Origin: Proteiniphilum sp. UBA5384
GTDB taxonomy: Bacteria > Bacteroidota > Bacteroidia > Bacteroidales > Dysgonomonadaceae
NCBI RefSeq assembly: GCF_002410825.1
Contig: NZ_DHOS01000034.1
Location: forward strand, 1-64,000
Length of the DNA: 64,000 nt
Reading direction: 5' to 3'
Shown one piece after another: positions 29,524 to 37,733 of the stretch; positions within the stretch are counted from its first letter, which is position 1; each line of letters starts with the position of its first letter. Below the pieces are notes generated by a model. The model did no database searches. It was not told where the DNA came from and was given only the letters and a program-made list of their open reading frames with translations. The position numbers and the translations under genes are program-made.

Positions 29524-30318
29524 ATGAAGATTAAGAATATATTTTATAGCATATTCATGCTCACTGTTGTATGTTTTTCTGCTTGCAACTCCGATGATGA
29601 TAATACAGTAGCTCCTCCCGATGATAGTGGCGTTAAGGTGAAAAGTATGACCTACAATATAAAATCCGGGGATATGAAAGGAATCGATGCCATTGGAAAG
29701 GTTATCAAGGATATTGATCCCGATATTGTGGGGTTACAGGAAGTGTCCTATATCATAAACGGGGTAAACGTGGAAGAGAGATTGAAGGAAATTACGGGTA
29801 TGCCCTATTCATTTTTTGCGGAGGCATTACAGAATAATGGCGTTCCTTATGGAAACCTGATCTTGTCAAAAACACCGTTTACCCACTCCGAGAGCCATAA
29901 ACTCGATTACAAGATTGAAGCGTATATCCGTTCCATTGGCATCGTGAAAACGAGCAAGGAAGATAAGGAATTTTATTTTGCCACTACGCATATAGACCAT
30001 TCCCAGGCTATTAATCGGATATACCATGTAGAGCAGATACTTGGGTATACGGAGGCACTTGATGGGCCTGTCATCCTGTGTGGTGACTTTAACGGGGATG
30101 AAGTGAGCGAGCCGGTAAGGATGCTGCAAGACCGATTCACCATTGGCTGCCTCTATGATTACTGTCCTCCCACGATGACGGTACCTCAGCCTGATGGAGC
30201 CATAGACTTTATATTGTATTCTAATGGCGATTTTGTATCGAAACAATATAATTCTTACTATAAAGCGTATACCGAATCAGATCATTTTCCTGTATACGCG
30301 ACATGTATGTTTAAATAA
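29524..30318 (+). CDS. Endonuclease/exonuclease/phosphatase (EEP) family lipoprotein, second copy
   Basis: A 264-residue paralogue of the EEP protein at 19283, with a lipobox at FSAC (Cys21). Catalytic-fold residues are retained: MTYNIKSG, IVGLQEVS, ATTHIDHSQ, CGDFNGDE and the final SDHFPV. Having two EEP proteins in one PUL suggests that phosphate-ester cleavage is central to its substrate, with each copy acting on a different linkage or glycan size. It is separated from the DUF3823 gene by 20 bp and from the IPT/NHL gene by 14 bp. Confidence 0.85.
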   Translation: MKIKNIFYSIFMLTVVCFSACNSDDDNTVAPPDDSGVKVKSMTYNIKSGDMKGIDAIGKVIKDIDPDIVGLQEVSYIINGVNVEERLKEITGMPYSFFAEALQNNGVPYGNLILSKTPFTHSESHKLDYKIEAYIRSIGIVKTSKEDKEFYFATTHIDHSQAINRIYHVEQILGYTEALDGPVILCGDFNGDEVSEPVRMLQDRFTIGCLYDYCPPTMTVPQPDGAIDFILYSNGDFVSKQYNSYYKAYTESDHFPVYATCMFK

Positions 30319-30332
30319 TTAAATTTGAAAAG

Positions 30333-31697
30333 ATGAAAATTATATATAATATCCTGATTAATAGGTGCCTAATTTTATTCATGGCCATAGTGGGTATCGG
30401 AATAATTTCCTGTGATGATAACCCGTCCAAGGAAGTGATGATACCTACCGGAGGAGGGATTCCCGAAGTAAATATTTTTTCGCCTTTGAAAGGGGGATTT
30501 GAGACTGAAATATCATTCTATGGTAGTAATCTCCCTACTGATCTATCCAAAATACGCGTGACGATAAACAATAAAGAAGCGGAAGTTACAAGTTCAAATG
30601 GTCGTATTGTAACGGCAATCATACAAAAAGATACGGGTTCGGGAGCAGTGAAGGTATATGTGGATAATGACAATGAAACCAAAGAGTTTACTTTTCCTCA
30701 TGAATTTGAATATGGATTTCAAACATTGGTTTCCACCTACCTGGGTGATGGGACGAAAGAAGATGTCGATGGGCCACGGGAAACAGCCCGGTTGAAAGGT
30801 CCCTATCGTGTGAACTGGGACAATGCCGGTGGCTTGTTTATTCTTGAAGAAGGCGGATCACCCAGTACGCCCACCAATTACTCCGCAGTGCGAAGATTGG
30901 TGAATGATGAACTCGAAACGCTGTTTACTGGCTTGGGCTCAACCGAGGCGGAAAAGATGCGTACGATAGTGTTCTCCAATGACTACAACACGTTGTATGT
31001 CACCAATGATAAGGATGCTAACGGAACAATGGGGTTGGGCATGCTTTCCATCATGGACAATTTTTCCAGTATGACGGCGCTTATTGATAATGCTTCAGAA
31101 ACCACGCTTACTGCCGCTGTTCATCCGGTTACCGGAGATATTTTTATAGGGAGATACAATTCCGCCGCTATCATGAAATATGAGAATGGTTCACTGGACC
31201 TCAAGATGGATATTTTGAGTGCGAATGGAACGCTGACAGATATGATATTCAGTAAGGATGGAGAGAAGTTATATATATCAATAGCTTGGAGAGGGCATAG
31301 TATTCTGGTTGCCGATTACGATAAAGATAGCGATACTTTTTCTAATTTGAGGACATTGGCGGGACCGGCTGTTACTGTACCTGGTAATGCCGTAAATCAA
31401 ACAGGCTATGTAGACGCCAAGGGTGACCAGGCACGCTTCAATAATCCGCAACAAATAGATATTGATGACGAAGATAATATCTATGTGGCTGATGCTGATA
31501 ATCATTGCATCCGTAAGGTGACACCGGACGGGACTGTGACCACGTATGCCGGTACAGGAAAGAGTGCCGGATTCGTGAATGGTGAAGCATCTATCGCCAA
31601 GTTTAATAAGCCATTTGGTTGTAAATTCGGCCCTGATGGGGCATTGTACATTGCCGATAATAATAACCACCGTATTCGCAGGATCGCGGTGCAATAG
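30333..31697 (+). CDS. IPT/TIG and NHL-repeat lipoprotein
   Basis: A 454-residue lipoprotein (lipobox GIISC, Cys27). An IPT/TIG immunoglobulin-like domain (IFSPLKGGFETEISFYGSNL) spans about residues 45-130. NHL propeller repeats follow, clearest at the C-terminus (YVADADNHCIRKVTPDG, ALYIADNNNHRIRRI). These domains bind carbohydrate or protein partners and have no known catalytic site. It is the last gene of the first PUL, just before a strong hairpin, and is a paralogue of the protein at 43761 that begins the second PUL. A glycan-binding surface role is inferred. Confidence 0.87.
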   Translation: MKIIYNILINRCLILFMAIVGIGIISCDDNPSKEVMIPTGGGIPEVNIFSPLKGGFETEISFYGSNLPTDLSKIRVTINNKEAEVTSSNGRIVTAIIQKDTGSGAVKVYVDNDNETKEFTFPHEFEYGFQTLVSTYLGDGTKEDVDGPRETARLKGPYRVNWDNAGGLFILEEGGSPSTPTNYSAVRRLVNDELETLFTGLGSTEAEKMRTIVFSNDYNTLYVTNDKDANGTMGLGMLSIMDNFSSMTALIDNASETTLTAAVHPVTGDIFIGRYNSAAIMKYENGSLDLKMDILSANGTLTDMIFSKDGEKLYISIAWRGHSILVADYDKDSDTFSNLRTLAGPAVTVPGNAVNQTGYVDAKGDQARFNNPQQIDIDDEDNIYVADADNHCIRKVTPDGTVTTYAGTGKSAGFVNGEASIAKFNKPFGCKFGPDGALYIADNNNHRIRRIAVQ

Positions 31698-31713
31698 ATT
31701 ATAAATACTGAAA

Positions 31714-31745
31714 AGAGGCTGCCTCCCTGAAGGGAGGCAGCCTCT
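31714..31745 (+). terminator. Hairpin terminator closing the first PUL
   Basis: AGAGGCTGCCTCCCT (31714-31728) and AGGGAGGCAGCCTCT (31731-31745) form a perfect 15-bp GC-rich stem, 17 bp after the last stop codon of the operon. The T-run after it is short (GGTTT). Confidence 0.85.
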
Positions 31746-31814
31746 GGTTTAATTGACATTATCCCATTTAGAAATCCAAGTTGAATAGTAAGCCTTCTAT
31801 ACGGAGGGAACCGA

Positions 31815-32243
31815 ATGCTTACGGCTGAGCACCTTAATAAGATAGACACGCTTTAGCTCTCACTGTTGTTTCCTGCCCAATCCTACCATCATTTAGTAAA
31901 GGATTATAAACTCGATCCCGAGAATTATAATAATCCTTTCAATGATGCTAAAAAAGCCAAGAACCTATTCTATGACGAGGTCAACGCGTTTGCGGCATTG
32001 GACGAGGAGCTGAAGCGGATTTATGGGTTGCTCGATCCCATTGAAAGGGCGAAATCAATAGAGAGAGTGGCGGACTCGGACCGGTATGGACAACCCGATA
32101 ACCTGTACCTCCATGTAAGCCGTAAAGATGTCTGGTTGGACTATCTTATCAACAAACAATGGAATATGAGGAACCTGGTGAGCGGGGCTTATCCTACGAA
32201 GAATAGGTGTGGATGCTTTGTTGTGCGGATGGGAGGTAGTTGA
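31815..32243 (+). pseudogene. Broken gene remnant with an in-frame amber stop
   Basis: One frame reads MLTAEHLNKIDTL from the ATG at 31815, meets TAG at 31854-31856, and continues in the same frame for about 128 codons of gene-like, charged and helical sequence (FYDEVNAFAALDEELKRIYG, YLHVSRKDVWLDYLINKQW). The frame runs on into the 3' end of ccsA on the other strand by 50 bp, so its natural end also seems lost. No ATG exists early in the part after the stop. I do not recognise the family. It looks like a decayed gene between the PUL terminator and the ccs genes. Confidence 0.5.
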
Positions 32244-32982
32244 CGCCGTACCAGCAGATCTGTAACAGGATGAATGCGATGATCAGGAGGATCATCGAGG
32301 TTTTGTCCGATGAACTTTTCTTTAACCGGTAGTGGATATAAAGCAGGTAGCCTATCCAGGTGGCGGCGGCCCAGGTCTCTTTCGGGTCCCAGCTCCAATA
32401 ATGTCCCCAGGCGACTTTCGCCCAGATTGCCCCCATCAGCATGCCCAGCGTGATACAGGCAATACCGGCGTAGACCAGGCTGTCGGTCATCTCCATCAGT
32501 TTGGCTTTGTTGTTGATCTTCTTTTCCCTGACCAGATAATAGATGGCGACCAGTGTGGCAGCACCCAGGATGGCATAGGAGAACATATAAATGATCACAT
32601 GGGGAGCGAACCAGGGACTTTGCAGTGCCGGCATGAGTGCCTTGTTATGGATATCGGGTTTTACGATATTGACAATGATAAAAACAGTGGAGAGTATGGT
32701 GGTAAAAGAGAGTATCCATTTGTAATTCCACCGCAGGTAGGTAAGCAGACCTGCCACCGGGAGAAAGAAGGAGTACCAGAGCCTTGTTTCGCCCATGGTG
32801 CGCAGAGGCGGGCGTTCTAATGATATCCATAATCCGGCGATAAAGATGGAAAAAACGATTAAACCGGCAACGGTCAGCAATGCCGGCCATCGCTTGTGTT
32901 TGCTTACATAAGCAAGTGCAGCACCGCTTCCCCAAAGGAGCACGGAGATGATGGCGAAATATATAAACGAATCCCAGGTCAT
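32194..32982 (-). CDS. ccsA: Cytochrome c biogenesis protein CcsA-like
   Basis: A 262-residue inner-membrane protein with about 8 hydrophobic segments. The tryptophan-rich haem-handling motif WGHYWSWDPKETWA (about residues 192-205) identifies the CcsA/CcmF/CcmC superfamily. It would present haem to apocytochromes in the periplasm together with its Ccs1/ResB partner, whose gene ends at 32979 and overlaps this one by 4 bp. Transcription continues from nrfHA, so it probably matures the multihaem nitrite reductase encoded just upstream. Because the upstream partner gene is frameshifted, system II function depends on that defect being repaired or bypassed. Confidence 0.9.
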   Translation of the reverse strand: MTWDSFIYFAIISVLLWGSGAALAYVSKHKRWPALLTVAGLIVFSIFIAGLWISLERPPLRTMGETRLWYSFFLPVAGLLTYLRWNYKWILSFTTILSTVFIIVNIVKPDIHNKALMPALQSPWFAPHVIIYMFSYAILGAATLVAIYYLVREKKINNKAKLMEMTDSLVYAGIACITLGMLMGAIWAKVAWGHYWSWDPKETWAAATWIGYLLYIHYRLKKSSSDKTSMILLIIAFILLQICWYGVNYLPSAQQSIHTYSS

Positions 32983-34237
32983 GATGCTTTCTTTTTAGGT
33001 CCGGCGATAAACAGGAAGAGCGCTCCGGCCAATAACATGAAAATGCCTGTGTAGACCACCTTTAACCAGGGGTCACGTACCAGTTCGAAGACGGAGGTGT
33101 CGGAATATTTGCCTTTCGTGTCGTCGTAGCTGTATTGGTAGATCATCCAGTCTTCCACCTGAATCGGTTTATTGACTTCGATCACCGCCTCTTTTGTTTT
33201 TCCGTTTTCGGTAAAGGTGGTTACATGCGAACTGTATTTCTTTATCTCCTGCATTGGCATGGCGACACTGGTTTCGTCATCAATCTGCAGAAAGATAGGG
33301 GGGAAGAGGTAACTCCCGTTACTGACCCATCCTTCCACAGGTTGTGCGAGTCCCGGTTTGCTTGCTTTCACTTTGAGGGCGGTGGTGGCTCCTTCCATCA
33401 TCATGGGCACGACGTTCATGAAAGTGGAGTCCCTGAAGATGGCAGCATGTGGAAGATAATCAGTAATTGTGAGGGCCACTCCCGCTAATTGGGTGGTTTT
33501 TCCTACTCCTTCAAACATATAGCTTTCGGGTCGCGAAGCGGGCAACATCTTCCCGGTTTCATTTTCGATGATAACCAGTTTGGGTTCATATTCCTCTATC
33601 ATAAAGGTATCCAATTGGATGGCCAGCGGTAATTCCTTTATTTCCCCCGTTTGCAGGCTTCCGCGCCATTCTACCTGTCCTTTCTGTATGGTCATGGTGA
33701 GCCGTTCCATATCGGCGCTGCCTAATATTCCTCCTAAAAGGGCGATGAACAGGCCCAGGTGGTTCAGGTAAAAGCCGATATCACGCCAAGTCTGCTTCCT
33801 GGTGCTCCTCTTCAGTATGGTCAGTCCCAGGATAGTGAGGTTGTAAAAACAAAGCAGGACGAACGGCCATGAAGTGGTCATCCGGTACCAGCCGAGGGAG
33901 GTGAAGGGGTGGGACGGCAGCTGTTCCGCGGGGGGCCGGCAGTAAACTGGGGAATTAGCCCCAGGATCATGGCGAGCAGGAGGAGGGTTGCCAATGCCGG
34001 AATGGTGGCATATACGCTGGACAGCCATCTGACCACCCGTTTTTTTCCTGCGAGGAAATGGATGACGAAAAGTACTGCGATGAACAGGGCTCCGATGATC
34101 GTGTTGAAGGGTGAAGCAAACAGGGCCGTCTCGATATTCCCGGCGGCAAGCTGCAGGAGTATCCCCGCCAACAAAACGCCCGCCGCAACGATAAAACCTT
34201 CCGCATACCCCCATGGGTGTTCCCAAATCTTCTTCAT
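32979..34237 (-). pseudogene. Cytochrome c biogenesis protein Ccs1/ResB-like, frameshifted
   Basis: The start at 34237 (MKKIWEHPWGYAEG) gives membrane segments up to LGLIPQFTAG. It then runs out of frame at a run of six C on the minus strand (33930-33935) and stops at 33878. The rest (PAEQLPSHPFTSLGWYRMTTSWPFVLL through to LFLFIAGPKKK) lies in the other frame, ending at 32979. One extra C restores a single protein of about 419 residues. It overlaps the nrfA stop (TGATG) and ccsA. A deletion in a homopolymer could be a sequencing error, a real mutation, phase variation or -1 slippage on CCCCCC. If intact, it would work with CcsA in haem attachment. Confidence 0.8.
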
Positions 34238-35733
34238 CAATTCAGACTGACGAGCCGATTATTGGCTCTTGCCGTTTCAAGCCATTGTGGAACGATGGTC
34301 TCCTGGAATTTCTGCTTGTTGGCCCTTTCCTTATTCATATCGAGTCCGATATAAGCTTGTGCCTTCTCTTTCGTGGAGATATCGGGCAGGGGTACATTCC
34401 CGGTAAAGCCGAGATCAGCCAATACTTTGGAGATCTCGAAGCGGGCCTTGTGGGCACGGTCGAGTCCCATGGAAAGGATGCGCTGGAATTCCACAGGAGA
34501 GTGGAACGATCCCCCGTGGGAAGCCACTGCGTAATCCCACCGCCATTGTGCCTGTCGGATCAATTGGAGGGCATTGTGCATTTGCTTTTCAGAGGCTCCC
34601 TTTTCCCAGGCAAATTGGGCTTCGAGGTGTGCTTTCGAGAGTTCCTCTTCTACCAGATTACGGATCTGGTTCGCACTGCGTTGCCGTTCATAGACGGCAT
34701 TCCTGAGATCCTCTTCCGATTCCCGGTGGCATACCTGGCAGGTGTTGCTGATGTTGGCAAGGGGGCTGATGATATGGTGATCACTATATTTTATACCTCC
34801 TTCGGAAATATAAGGCATATGGCAATCGGCACACGAAACACCCCGTTGCGCATGTATTCCCGTTTTAAATATTTCGTAGTCGGGATGTTGAGCCTTGATG
34901 ATAGGTGCTTTGCTCAACGCGTGCGTGTAATCGGCAAACCCGATACTGTCGTAATACTGTTCCGCCCCCTCCATCGTGAGGCCGTTATGCCATGGGAAGG
35001 TGAGGTATTTCCCTTCAGGTGTAAAATAGTATTCCACGTGGCATTGCGCGCAGGCCAGCGAACGCATATCCTGGTGGGAGGCTTCCCTGATATCCATTCC
35101 CATATTGTGAAATCCTTCGATTAAACCCGGGCGGCTGATTTTCAGATCCATTGTCTCGGCATCATGGCAATCGGCGCAACCGATCGGATTGACCACTTCG
35201 TGCCCCCAGTGTGCCCAGGGTTGCTTGTAGAATTCCGCAATTCCCACCGAATCCATCAACCGGGGTACATCGGGACTTTTACAGGTCCAGCAGGTGGCCG
35301 GCTGCGGGCCTTCCTCGGATGTCATGGGCGCCCCTGTCCGAAGCGTATTGCGTACATCTTCAACAGCATGCTTATGCCCACGTGGTGTACTGTAATCTTT
35401 GGCGAAAGCATAACCTGCCCAGAGGATCACCATTTCGGGACGTTGAGCCAGTACATCCACTGCGCTGCTTCCGTTAAACTCGCTTTGGAAAGTGGTATCG
35501 GCGGTTTGTTCCCATGTTTCATATTCACGGGGGTAATTCACCGCGAATAGTTCGTTTCTCGATTCAATACCTTTGATTTCCACTTTCTTGTTATTCATCA
35601 CACTTGCAATCTCGGCCCGTCGCTGGGTGATGGAAGCCGCCAGCATTCCCAGTAGGAATACCACTCCCAGGGTAAAGAAAAATAGTAGCCACCCTACCCA
35701 GGGTTTCATTTTGTTATCGTTTTTGTTCTTCAT
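34237..35733 (-). CDS. nrfA: Ammonia-forming cytochrome c nitrite reductase
   Basis: This periplasmic pentahaem enzyme reduces nitrite to ammonium with six electrons. Haem sites in order are CWTCK near residue 148 (the catalytic haem with lysine ligand, diagnostic of NrfA) and four CxxCH sites: CADCH near 185, CAQCH near 225, CADCH near 299 and CQVCH near 333. An N-terminal hydrophobic segment (WVGWLLFFFTLGVVFLLGM) serves as signal or anchor. The 498-residue length is normal. It follows nrfH by about 170 bp and precedes the Ccs genes, forming one nitrite-respiration operon. Confidence 0.97.
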   Translation of the reverse strand: MKNKNDNKMKPWVGWLLFFFTLGVVFLLGMLAASITQRRAEIASVMNNKKVEIKGIESRNELFAVNYPREYETWEQTADTTFQSEFNGSSAVDVLAQRPEMVILWAGYAFAKDYSTPRGHKHAVEDVRNTLRTGAPMTSEEGPQPATCWTCKSPDVPRLMDSVGIAEFYKQPWAHWGHEVVNPIGCADCHDAETMDLKISRPGLIEGFHNMGMDIREASHQDMRSLACAQCHVEYYFTPEGKYLTFPWHNGLTMEGAEQYYDSIGFADYTHALSKAPIIKAQHPDYEIFKTGIHAQRGVSCADCHMPYISEGGIKYSDHHIISPLANISNTCQVCHRESEEDLRNAVYERQRSANQIRNLVEEELSKAHLEAQFAWEKGASEKQMHNALQLIRQAQWRWDYAVASHGGSFHSPVEFQRILSMGLDRAHKARFEISKVLADLGFTGNVPLPDISTKEKAQAYIGLDMNKERANKQKFQETIVPQWLETARANNRLVSLN

Positions 35734-35905
35734 AAATATATGAAATTACCAATAATCAGTTACCAATTAATTATTTACATTTTTACATCTTTATTATCTA
35801 CATCCCGTCAAGCCGGGATTTCCACCGCACTTCGATTGGCACTACTTTCTGAAAGTCGGGACAAGTTGTGCCGATTTCCCGATAAATCGGGACAAGTTAT
35901 CGGGT
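35734..35905. other. nrfH-nrfA spacer with short repeats
   Basis: There is no gene in this 172-bp spacer. TCGGGACAAGTT occurs twice (about 35856 and 35888), and TCCCGATAAATCGGGA is a short palindrome between the copies, a compact structure that could act as an mRNA processing or attenuation site between nrfH and nrfA. Confidence 0.5.
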
Positions 35906-36496
35906 TCAGTCAATCATTTTCTGCAGCCAATCCGGCACATTGCTTTTGGGCATTGGTATCCGTGCGTTGGGCGTAGATGAAAGCGAACGGCTGCGGGTAT
36001 GCGGAACATCCCTGTGACAATCCCAGCAAGCGCTTCCTCCCATCTCCTTCGTATCTTTGAACCCCATTCGCCCTGTTTTTATAAACTCGGTATTGAGCTG
36101 TGTATGGCAACGGATACAATTATCCATAATCACCTGGGAACTCGCTTCAATGGCTTGTATGGCCTGGTGTTCACCCCGTATAGTGAATATAGCCGAATGA
36201 CGTAATCCGTCTACAGCCTTGAAATAGTATCCTTTTATTTTATTGTCCTGCGGCACATGGCAATCGTTGCAGGTAGCATTTCGTCCGTGGGAACTATGCA
36301 CCCAAGTGGCGTAATAAGGTCCCATGATATGGCAATTCACGCACGTGGCAGGATCGTTAGATAGATAACTATAAGCCCGTGATGCGAAGAAAGTATAGAT
36401 AAAGAGCCCTACAAAGGCACCACTGATAATGAAAGCCGGGTATCTCCATCCTCCCCGCGGCCGTATTTCATTCCAGATATTTTGAAATTTGCCCAT
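35906..36496 (-). CDS. nrfH: NrfH-type tetrahaem quinol dehydrogenase subunit
   Basis: A 196-residue NapC/NirT-family membrane cytochrome that passes electrons from menaquinol to NrfA. It has one N-terminal membrane segment (YPAFIISGAFVGLFIYTFF) and four haem motifs: CVNCH, CNDCH, CIRCH and CWDCH. HIMGPYYATWVHSSHG after the first motif is typical of NrfH. It is the first gene of the operon and is divergent from the Crp/Fnr-type regulator at 36564, with only 67 bp between them, so that regulator probably controls it. Confidence 0.94.
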   Translation of the reverse strand: MGKFQNIWNEIRPRGGWRYPAFIISGAFVGLFIYTFFASRAYSYLSNDPATCVNCHIMGPYYATWVHSSHGRNATCNDCHVPQDNKIKGYYFKAVDGLRHSAIFTIRGEHQAIQAIEASSQVIMDNCIRCHTQLNTEFIKTGRMGFKDTKEMGGSACWDCHRDVPHTRSRSLSSTPNARIPMPKSNVPDWLQKMID

Positions 36497-36563
36497 GGTC
36501 CCACTTATTAAAGATATTCAAAAACAAAGTAATAAAGAAAAAAACGAAAAAAGTGTAATAATT

Positions 36564-37298
36564 ATGACAATTGAAGAAAAAAAACTATATTCGGGGTCTA
36601 ATCACATTAATATGGAAAGACAACATTTTGATAACCATCATACCGGAATGATTTTTCAATGTCCCTTATGCAGTTCTGTGCCTGAGGACCAGCGTGAAGA
36701 TTTTATACGGGATGTACGCTTTTCAATAAAAAATTACCGGAAAGACGATGTGATCGTTACCCAGGGAGCTCTTTATGAGTCGCTCTATATTCTAATCAGT
36801 GGAGAAGTGGTGACAGAGATGGCGGATGAAAAAGGTGATTTCATGAAGGTGGCACACATCAGTGCTCCTAATCCGTTGGCACCGGGTTTCCTGTTTGCCA
36901 CTAACAACCGGTCGCCCGTTTCTGCTATATGCAAGGGAGTTTGCACAGCTGTGGTTATCCCTAAAGAAAATGTCTATTTACTGATGAGAAAGTACGAATC
37001 ATTTATGTTGGCTTTTCTTTCCTATATCTCTAATAAAGTATCGTCCCTTTCCGAGAAGTTAAGACTTGTTTCCCTACGTACAATTCGTGCAAAACTGGCC
37101 TATTACCTGTTGAAAGAGTCGGCCGGTGAGCAATCGTTTCGTTTGGAGTCTTCCAAAGAAGAGATTGCCCGTCTTTTCAGTGTTTCCCGTCCCGCCCTGG
37201 TAAAGGTGATGATGGAGATGGCGGCAGAAGGCATAATTGAGGTGGATCGGCGCGAAATATTTATCAGGGACAGGGCGGCATTACAAAATATGTTTTAA
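36564..37298 (+). CDS. Crp/Fnr family regulator with FNR-like cysteines
   Basis: I start at the ATG at 36564 (MTIEEKK); the longer frame begins inside nrfH and uses a TTG. The protein is 244 residues: a cyclic-nucleotide-binding-like sensor domain (about 45-150) and a winged-helix DNA-binding domain (KEEIARLFSVSRPALVKVMMEM near 190-211). Four cysteines stand out, C33 and C36 (CPLC) and C123 and C127 (CKGVC). Spacing recalls the iron-sulfur ligands of FNR, so oxygen or nitric oxide sensing is possible; this is inference. Divergence from nrfH with a 67-bp shared promoter region suggests it regulates nitrite reduction. Confidence 0.85.
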   Translation: MTIEEKKLYSGSNHINMERQHFDNHHTGMIFQCPLCSSVPEDQREDFIRDVRFSIKNYRKDDVIVTQGALYESLYILISGEVVTEMADEKGDFMKVAHISAPNPLAPGFLFATNNRSPVSAICKGVCTAVVIPKENVYLLMRKYESFMLAFLSYISNKVSSLSEKLRLVSLRTIRAKLAYYLLKESAGEQSFRLESSKEEIARLFSVSRPALVKVMMEMAAEGIIEVDRREIFIRDRAALQNMF

Positions 37299-37319
37299 GC
37301 AATCGACAAACAATCAGAT

Positions 37320-37733
37320 ATGGATATTATTCGCTTAAAAGGAAACGATAAGCAGCTTTATTCGCTGGTGGCACACCTTGTAATGGACGAGGAGGTGATT
37401 CGTTACAATTTGAATTACCCCTATAAGACCTCTCCCGATTATGAGTGGTTTGTGGCTACAGATAACAACGGTACCACCCTTGGTTTTATACCGGTTAAAC
37501 TGGAAGGAGGCAAGGCTACGATCAATAATTATTATGTGGCGGAAGATGATAGGATCGTTTTTTCTGCATTGTTGAAAGAGATTACCAAGGTTGTTCCCTC
37601 TGGCTTTGAGATTGAGTCAGTTACACAGGTACGGCATGTCCCTGAATTTGAGAAAAATGGATTTTCGGTAGTGCTCTGTTGGAAAAGGTATGTGAAAATG
37701 AGGATATTCAGTGATGAGGAAAAACGTATATGA
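37320..37733 (+). CDS. Small GNAT-like protein of the DUF3440/ParB cluster
   Basis: A 137-residue cytoplasmic protein, with a helical N-terminus, a central strand pair (YEWFVATDNNGTTLGFIPVKLEG) and NNYYVAEDDRIVFSALLKEI, consistent with a compact acetyltransferase-like fold. The acetyl-CoA loop is not obvious. It overlaps the DUF3440 gene by 20 bp (next ATG at 37714), so the three genes here form one unit. It is 21 bp after the Crp/Fnr gene, from which it may be co-transcribed. Function unknown. Confidence 0.65.
   Translation: MDIIRLKGNDKQLYSLVAHLVMDEEVIRYNLNYPYKTSPDYEWFVATDNNGTTLGFIPVKLEGGKATINNYYVAEDDRIVFSALLKEITKVVPSGFEIESVTQVRHVPEFEKNGFSVVLCWKRYVKMRIFSDEEKRI

Noticed and set aside
31866..32243. 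The TTG-started frame as an intact 125-residue gene
   Set aside because: The coding-like sequence continues upstream through an in-frame TAG to an ATG, so it is better read as a broken gene.
35734..35905. Repeated TCGGGACAAGTT units, considered as a CRISPR array
   Set aside because: Only two copies 32 bp apart with a palindrome between them; there is no array of repeats and no cas gene.
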